Below, piece by piece: positions 58,501 to 64,000 of a DNA stretch of 64,000 bases. Under the pieces are notes generated by a model that did not search any database, was not told the DNA's origin, and saw only the letters and a program-made list of their open reading frames with translations. Numbering within the stretch: the stretch's first letter is position 1; each line of letters opens with the position of its first letter. The translations under genes were made by a program, and so were the position numbers. The stretch is from Gyrodactylus bullatarudis (lineage: Eukaryota; Platyhelminthes; Monogenea; Gyrodactylidea; Gyrodactylidae), in contig SSNU01000247.1 in NCBI GenBank assembly GCA_012064415.1, positions 545,202 through 609,201 on the forward strand, in the 5' to 3' direction.

Positions 58501-60439
58501 TGAAATTCATTATACAGTTATTATGGATGAGCGAGAATATTTTTAGATGAAAAAGTGTCTTGCTTCATATATTGAATGTATATCTGTATGGTGAATAATG
58601 ATATAATAACGGTGGTGAGGGGCTCTAGTTTTAATTGAGTGTAATGCATACACACATACAGGCGTATAAAATAAATATGAATTTATATGATGAACTATTT
58701 GTGAAAAATAAAAAATAATAATAGATTATTCTTTTTTTATTGTACCGTATTGGTAGGCGTTCATATTATATTATTATCTAATATAAATAGAAAATTTTAC
58801 TCGTGATTTTACTAAGCCAGCCTGATGAAGATCACAGAGTCAGAATGTGTTACCAAGAGGTGGGAAGAAGATTATAAATCGAAATTTTACTTGGAGAAAA
58901 CAAAAGAAATACTCCATACGTGAACAACAAGTATACTTACCCTTTTCTTGTTTCTCTCAATGGGAGTACTGGCATCAGATTTATCCTCTTCAGATAATCC
59001 TTCTTTTCTGGTAATTGAAAAAGAATTGAGGTCAGAATAAGAAAAAAAATTCAAGACTGATATTTACTTTGGAGCAGATGTCTTTGAATCAAATTCGTGG
59101 CCAGGCTCAGGACTGCCTAGTTTAATTATGAGAGGAGGAACTCGTTGTCCATCTTCGTCTTCTTTTATAGTGGATCCAGAAATTCTGCGCTGTTTATCAA
59201 TAGGAGCAGTTCTATCAAGCCCTGCATCAGGTTTCGCGGATTTGCTCTCATCATTAGTTTCAAGAGAGATGGGGGAATTCTTCGCCAAACTTGGATCTCT
59301 GATAAAATTTTCAATATGGAATGAATTATGGAACATACTTGTCACTAGAGCCTTCCTGGTCTTTGAGATGATAAAAACCACTCTCTTTTGCAAATCTAAG
59401 ACGGAGAGGAGGTCCAATCGGGGACAAATCAACTTTAGATGGCTGTCCACTTCCAGAAATTCCAATGGATAAAGATTTTTTAAGATCTTCGTTGCTTTCG
59501 AGCTCTTCATCATCAAAAGCATATGGATCCTTTTTTGGAGGTTTTGACGGATCGCATTTTGTAGAATTTGATGAAGTCTTGATATCTGTAATTTCAAAAT
59601 CAGTAACAGATGTATCTTCTGATATGTTTTCTGATATTGTATCATCATGAGTATCTTTTTTCATGTTCGGATCACGATTGAGGAATTTATTAAAAATGGC
59701 AATAATCTCTTTATTCGAAGCTACATCAATGGGACTTTGTCCATTTTCATTGGTAATTTTTGGGTTAGCCCCAAAACGCAAAAGATATTTGACTACTTTA
59801 GCATGACCAAGTCGGGCAGCATCATGCAACGGAGTATCACCTTTGCCACCACATAAATTAGGATTAGCCTTGTGTTTGAGTAAATATATTACGATATGTG
59901 AATAATTCCGAATGCTGCATTCATGAAGAGCTGTCCAACCAGCAAAATCTTGCTCATTAATATTAGCTCCTTCTTTAATGAGAGTTTTAATTAAATTGAA
60001 ATCTCCTTTCTTAGCCATTTTAATAAGCAAAGTTTCCCCCGAGTAATTCTTTTTGAAAATTTTCTTTTCAAGATCTCTAATGCGTTTATCATCTGATACT
60101 CTAACTAGAGATGACTTATTTGAAGCAATCGAGCACGAGGAAGAAGTGCTTGAGTTTGATGAGATGTTACTGTGTTGAGCCCTAGGACTAGCCTTAGCTG
60201 ACGAAGGACTATATGATCTCGTATCTAACAATGAAAAATATTTTATGTACCATCTTTACTGGCTTGTGTTTCCATTTGCTTAAGCAGAGCGAATTGTTGA
60301 CGCTCAGACATAGGAAAATGAGCTGAATTCTTTGAAGATTTACTAGAGGAATCTTCTTCTTTAGATTTCTTAGAACCGGAGGGTATGACTGGAATAAATA
60401 ATCAAAATTACATGTTTTACAACGTCGTTCATGCTTCAT
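55578..60439 (-). CDS. ANKRD11/ANKRD12-like ankyrin co-regulator, compact
   Basis: Chromatin co-regulator family that binds histone deacetylases and nuclear-receptor coactivators. Minus-strand exons: 60439-60412, 60388-60251, 60224-59339, 59298-59068, 59007-58941, 57610-56954, 56885-56763, 56406-56047, 55784-55578; 898 residues against about 2,000 to 2,700 in vertebrates. SERQQFALLKQM is followed by a Ser-rich region, then ankyrin repeats: GETLLIKMAKKGD, DFAGWTALHECS, GDTPLHDAARLGH, NGQSPIDVA. RVPPLIIKL, a Gln/Ser-rich part with a basic PKKRRL, and the C-terminal conserved domain (SQQENERYILELKHL, AEQAIIRFY; QKLDWEMK, VPEDFSIFP) complete it. The first intron is 23 nt, the fifth 1.3 kb with a GA repeat near 57795. 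The middle region that makes vertebrate proteins huge is missing. Confidence 0.88.
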
Positions 60440-62417
60440 TCTATAATATCTAAACCCATCAGTGGTTGAAGTATCAGAAATTTTATAAAGATTTTAAACA
60501 AAGCTCAAGATGGACTTGTTAAAAAAAGATTGTTATAAATTATGATTTTAGATTTAGTTTAAAAATTCAAATCAATAAATTTATATATATACTAGATTTT
60601 TATTTGAAATAATTATTTAGCATATCGTGATTATCTGGTACAAATGATATTAAATATGAACAAATTTTGGCAATGTTTTTATCTTTAAACTGAGAAAAGT
60701 TAATTTGAAATCTTGTGCGAAGGGGGAGGAGTACATTAAGTAGCATAGAGTATCCCCTTGCTGAGCGCAGGTTGTAATGGCCATTTGGTTGAGTAGCATA
60801 CTTAGACTACAGATAATTGTGACTGTTTTATATGGCAATGGCTGGTCAGGAGTTGGAGAGCCTTTAAGAAACATGATTTGAGTTTTGGCGTGATTGATTT
60901 TTAGACCTATCTTCCAAAGTGAGTTTTCAATGTGGGAAATCTCATTGTGTATAGGTTCATATCCATCTTGAATCGGGATCAGTATCTTGATGTCATCTGC
61001 GTACTTAAAGTATTTGATATGAGGGGCTGAAGGTGATACACTTGAGAATATGAGGTTGAAGATAAAAGGTCCGATAATAGAGCCTTGAGGCACCCCTGAA
61101 TTGATTGACTTCGAGTCAGATAAATTACCATTAAATATGACTTGTTGATTTCTCTTCGAAAGGAAAGACATTGTTAGGTTAATAATGTAAGGATTAATAT
61201 TGTGATGTAGAAGAACCTCTTGAATGATTGCGAAAGGAGGTTTATCAAACGCTTTCTCGATATCAAGGTAGATTACTGCACAAGGGACTTTTTTGTAGAT
61301 AAGGGTTTGAGCAGAGTCGATGAATGACAGTAGGTTGGAACAAGTACTGCGACCTTTGATGAAACCGTGTTGATCTGGATCAAGATTTAGGATGTTGATG
61401 TGTGTGAGGTTTGAGAATATGAACGAGTCGATAAGTGCCAGGAAGATTGGAAGCAGCGAAATAGGTCTGAAGTCTCCAGGGCATGAAGGAATTGTTTTTT
61501 TTTGGGATTGGTTGAATAAGGATTGTCAACCATTGATGTGGGATAGAGCTGGTGATTATGACATGCTGCAGGTATTGAGATAGATAGACGAAAAATTCAT
61601 TTGGGAGAGCTAGTAAAGTGGCTGCAGAACAAAATGAGGTGTCTTTTCTGAATTTATTTTTAAAGGCAAGTAAGAGGTCGATAATTAGGTTAGGTGAGAC
61701 AATTGGAATTGGTACATTATCGTTGATAACGATTTTGTCGGGAATGTCTTTAGAAGTGTACACTGAGGTGAAAAATTCGTTGATTTCATTAGGATCGAAG
61801 TTATTACTAATGGTGTTTCTTTTATCAGGGTGAGCAAGGAAACGTATCTTCTTCCAGGCCCTTAGAGGGTAAGACTTAATATCAGATAAGATCGAGGATT
61901 CAAACAGAGATTGAGAACTAAGTTGAAGGACATTAGTGCTGTTTTTCGAGATTTTTGAGGACCTTCTTATTAAAAAGTTGAACAGGTCTGTGGTGATTTA
62001 AATCACCACAGGTCAATGTTAAAGCCATCAATAAATAAATCCTGGAGAGAAGTAATGGTGAGGGAGACAAATCTGGATACATCCGTGGTGTAGTGTGGTA
62101 TCAAAGCATCATATGGACGGAAATCATAGCGGGAAAAGATTAATTTTAATATCTAACTTAGACTTTAAGTTGGACTAAGTTATTCAGTTTGTTTATCAAA
62201 ATAATCTAAAATATTATTTTATTTATTTCAATAGATTCATTTTTGCTGAGATTTTAGATTTTTAAAAATCATTTTCAATAAGTTTAATAGCTTTATTAAA
62301 TAATAACAGCACAAACTGTAATACATAATTTTGTAATATACATATCCATGAAAGAATATTATTGTCTTAAAGTTAGATTCTATAATCAAAATTCCTTAAC
62401 TTCTCATGATTGACGAT
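60440..62417. other. Intergenic, mostly a retroelement
   Basis: Between the ANKRD11/12-like start and the tetraspanin 3' end. Most of it is the degenerate non-LTR element described separately. A perfect palindrome, GGTGATTTAAATCACC, lies at about 61994-62009. Confidence 0.55.
60650..61950 (-). pseudogene. 5'-truncated non-LTR retrotransposon, frameshifted
   Basis: Minus-strand reverse transcriptase of the Jockey/CR1 type. Reading from 61950 down: HPDKRNTISNNF-like start, IQPIPKKNN, then (after a frameshift near 61490) RPISLLP-like and DQHGFIKGRS-like blocks in another frame, LDIEKAFD, then SGVPQGSIIGPFIF and YADDIKI, the polymerase signature, and finally KIGLKINHAKT. The catalytic aspartates are still present, but the frame is broken at least twice and no endonuclease domain is seen. 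It is probably dead. It is related to the fragment at 13250-13690. Confidence 0.82.
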
Positions 62418-63194
62418 TCATTTTTGACGAGCTTTTATTGCTAAAATCCCTCCAGCAATCTAAAAATATCAAGTAAAAAATTTACTTGAATGAAGCTAAA
62501 AAGAAGACAAAATGTTCCCGAATAACGAAATGTTTTGGAAACATGAGGCTTGATAATATCCCAACACAAACGATCGCATTTACATGGTTCATGAATACTA
62601 CCATTTTCTTTACAGCAAAAAGAATTTGAATTATCACAGCATTCAAGCTAAAAATTAAAATTTTACATATTTCTAACCTTAACCAAATCACAAGGAGGCG
62701 ATGACATCTTATTCCATCTATAAAGGTCTGTACGTTCAAATCCACAACAGTTCAGATTTCTCATCAAATCTAACTTTGTCACGTTTTTACTTTCAGCCCA
62801 AGCTTTTGAAATAATTTCATGTTGTTGCTGAATTTGCAGAGAGAGGCAAGCACAGCCAATTGAAAATTGTATGATAAAAATGAAGAATAAAACTATAATG
62901 TACTAAAAATGTCAAAGAATTTCATGAATTTACAAAGAATAGGATAGCTGGACTGTTTCTAATAGTGCCAATAAGTCCAAGAATAGCGAAAAAAATTAGA
63001 AATATTCCACAAATTAGAATTCCAGTAACCACACCAAAACTTGCAATATAGGAGTTTATCTTAGAATACACTGCAATAGCTATCAGAAATATGCCAGCTA
63101 CCTTTAAATCTATGAAAATATCTCTTACTATAAAAAAAAGATTCAATATATTTAATAATATTTTCGAGACATTTGTGCTTCTGTAATTTTCCAT
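62418..63194 (-). CDS. Tetraspanin-31/13-like protein
   Basis: Four-pass membrane organiser. Minus-strand exons 63194-63129, 63101-62934, 62902-62684, 62647-62486, 62459-62418; introns 27, 31, 36 and 26 nt; 218 residues. Membrane segments: LFFIVAGIFLIAIAV, GILICGIFLIFFAILGLIG, IIVLFFIFIIQFSIGCACL, and a last one near FCLLFSFIQIAGGI. The large loop begins after the third and carries RNLNCCGF, the CCG hallmark with the TSPAN13/31-type context, then a second CC and CKCDRLC. The tail is short (ARQK). The donor of the third intron could be at GTTAAG or six bases later at GTTAGA; both keep frame. Confidence 0.88.
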
Positions 63195-63520
63195 TAGCTA
63201 CCCTCAAGAGTTGATTGAAGTTAATTAATTTAAACGTTATTTTTATTACCATGAATCCGATTTTAAAATTGTTTTACTGATTCAGAAGAACTTTTTCAAG
63301 TTTAATTTTGAGACTCAGTAAGTTTTACTCATTAAGTTTCTTAACCTAGTACGAGGTCTATTATATATAGACTGTAGACTTTGTACACCATCGTATCCAT
63401 ATTACCTATTGAAACTCTCAGGAGAAAAATTCATATTTTCATTCTAAGTAATTTATTCAATAATTCAAAAACAGGGAAAATTAAAAATCACAAATTATAA
63501 ATCATATTAAATAATCAATT
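63195..63520. other. Intergenic between tetraspanin and VPS35
   Basis: AT-rich spacer of about 330 bp, the promoter side of the tetraspanin and the 3' flank of VPS35. Nothing else is recognised. Confidence 0.4.
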
Positions 63521-64000
63521 TCACATTTTAAGAATATTTTCGTGATTGTCAATTCCTTTAAAAAGCTCTGGATTCTCCTCTTGCTTGAGTTTAATAAAAC
63601 TGAGTGTATTCTGTAGATACCTTATGTTAATTATAGTAGATGAGTCCATTTCGCATTGCATGATCAATTTGAATACTTTGAGAATTAGTTGATTAATAAA
63701 TTCACCATCAGTTGTTGGATCGAATTCATTCATTTTGTAGTTTAAATATAAATTCAGAACATCAATTTTGAGCTGTACTTGAACGGAAGCTCCCATACAC
63801 TCGTCAGAAATTGTGAGGGCTTTTTGCATTAGAGAATTTATTTGTTCATCATCTCTTATCTTCTGTGGAAAATTAATAAATAAAGAGATAATTCAAATTA
63901 TGAGAAAATTGAAAAGCCGAGAATAATCTTTTAAAATTGGAATGATTCTGTGCATTCTAAAAGTCAGAAAACTTACATATTCACGATGCTTTTCATCGTC
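63521..64000 (-). CDS. VPS35: Retromer subunit VPS35, C-terminal end (5' outside window)
   Basis: Scaffold of the retromer coat that returns receptors from endosomes to the Golgi. Minus-strand exons seen: 64000-63977 (continuing beyond the window) and 63862-63521, with a 114-nt intron. The block MQKALTISDECMGASVQVQL matches the last helical repeats of VPS35 (human ALKIANQCMDPSLQVQL), followed by LYLNYK and IRYLQNTLSFIKLKQE near the end (human FHNTLEHLRLRRE). About 120 residues are visible out of about 800. The stop is at 63521-63523. Confidence 0.9.

Noticed and set aside
1..64000. tRNA, rRNA, CRISPR, operon or spliced-leader acceptor patterns
   Set aside because: I scanned by eye and saw no cloverleaf, regular spaced repeats or gene strings on one strand with tiny spacing that would support any of these.

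Overview
The window looks like nuclear DNA of a small, AT-rich, gene-dense animal. Every protein I could name is a typical animal protein (beta spectrin, LAMP, P450 reductase, Tousled-like kinase, ANKRD11/12, tetraspanin-31, VPS35). Genes lie on both strands with GT-AG introns and the standard code. Many introns are extremely short (about 23 to 37 nt). I rebuilt exon structures by eye by keeping reading frame, splice dinucleotides and family alignment consistent; all multi-exon models that are complete in the window close on a multiple of three. Introns this small recall dicyemid or orthonectid mesozoans or the 5' introns of some flatworms, but the species cannot be fixed from this window.

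Left part (1-12.6 kb), mostly housekeeping: 5' end of a beta spectrin (minus), NADPH-cytochrome P450 reductase (plus), an intronless ribonucleotide reductase small-subunit homologue that has lost most of its metal ligands (plus), a DDX21-type RNA helicase (minus) and malic enzyme (plus).

12.8-22.7 kb: a cluster of five LAMP-family membrane glycoprotein genes (A to E). A and E have one luminal domain; B, C and D have two. B and C are nearly identical 1.47-kb copies. None of the five tails shows the usual GYxxPhi lysosomal signal. A decayed non-LTR reverse transcriptase lies in the last intron of A. Downstream are an unknown helical protein and two members of what looks like a lineage-specific family of small secreted two-cysteine proteins (23.8 and 27.0 kb), separated by a TIR element with a TA target duplication.

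28.8-46.1 kb: an immunoglobulin-domain receptor, then two MGAT2-type N-acetylglucosaminyltransferase paralogues flanking an ILVBL/HACL2-type lyase, then mitochondrial stomatin-like 2. The second MGAT2 paralogue has been stretched to 8 kb by transposons in its introns: two MULE-like elements with long TIRs and perfect 9-bp target duplications (one with its empty site in the same window), and a MITE next to one of them.

46.2-64 kb: a VWA5A-type protein with an 18-nt microexon and two palindromic repeats in its large intron, Tousled-like kinase, a compact ANKRD11/12 homologue, a frameshifted non-LTR element, tetraspanin-31/13, and the 3' end of retromer VPS35. No tRNA, rRNA, CRISPR or operon-like structure was seen. 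Orientation is mixed and the genes do not form one pathway, apart from an N-glycan/lysosome/retromer flavour (MGAT2, LAMPs, VPS35) that may be chance.
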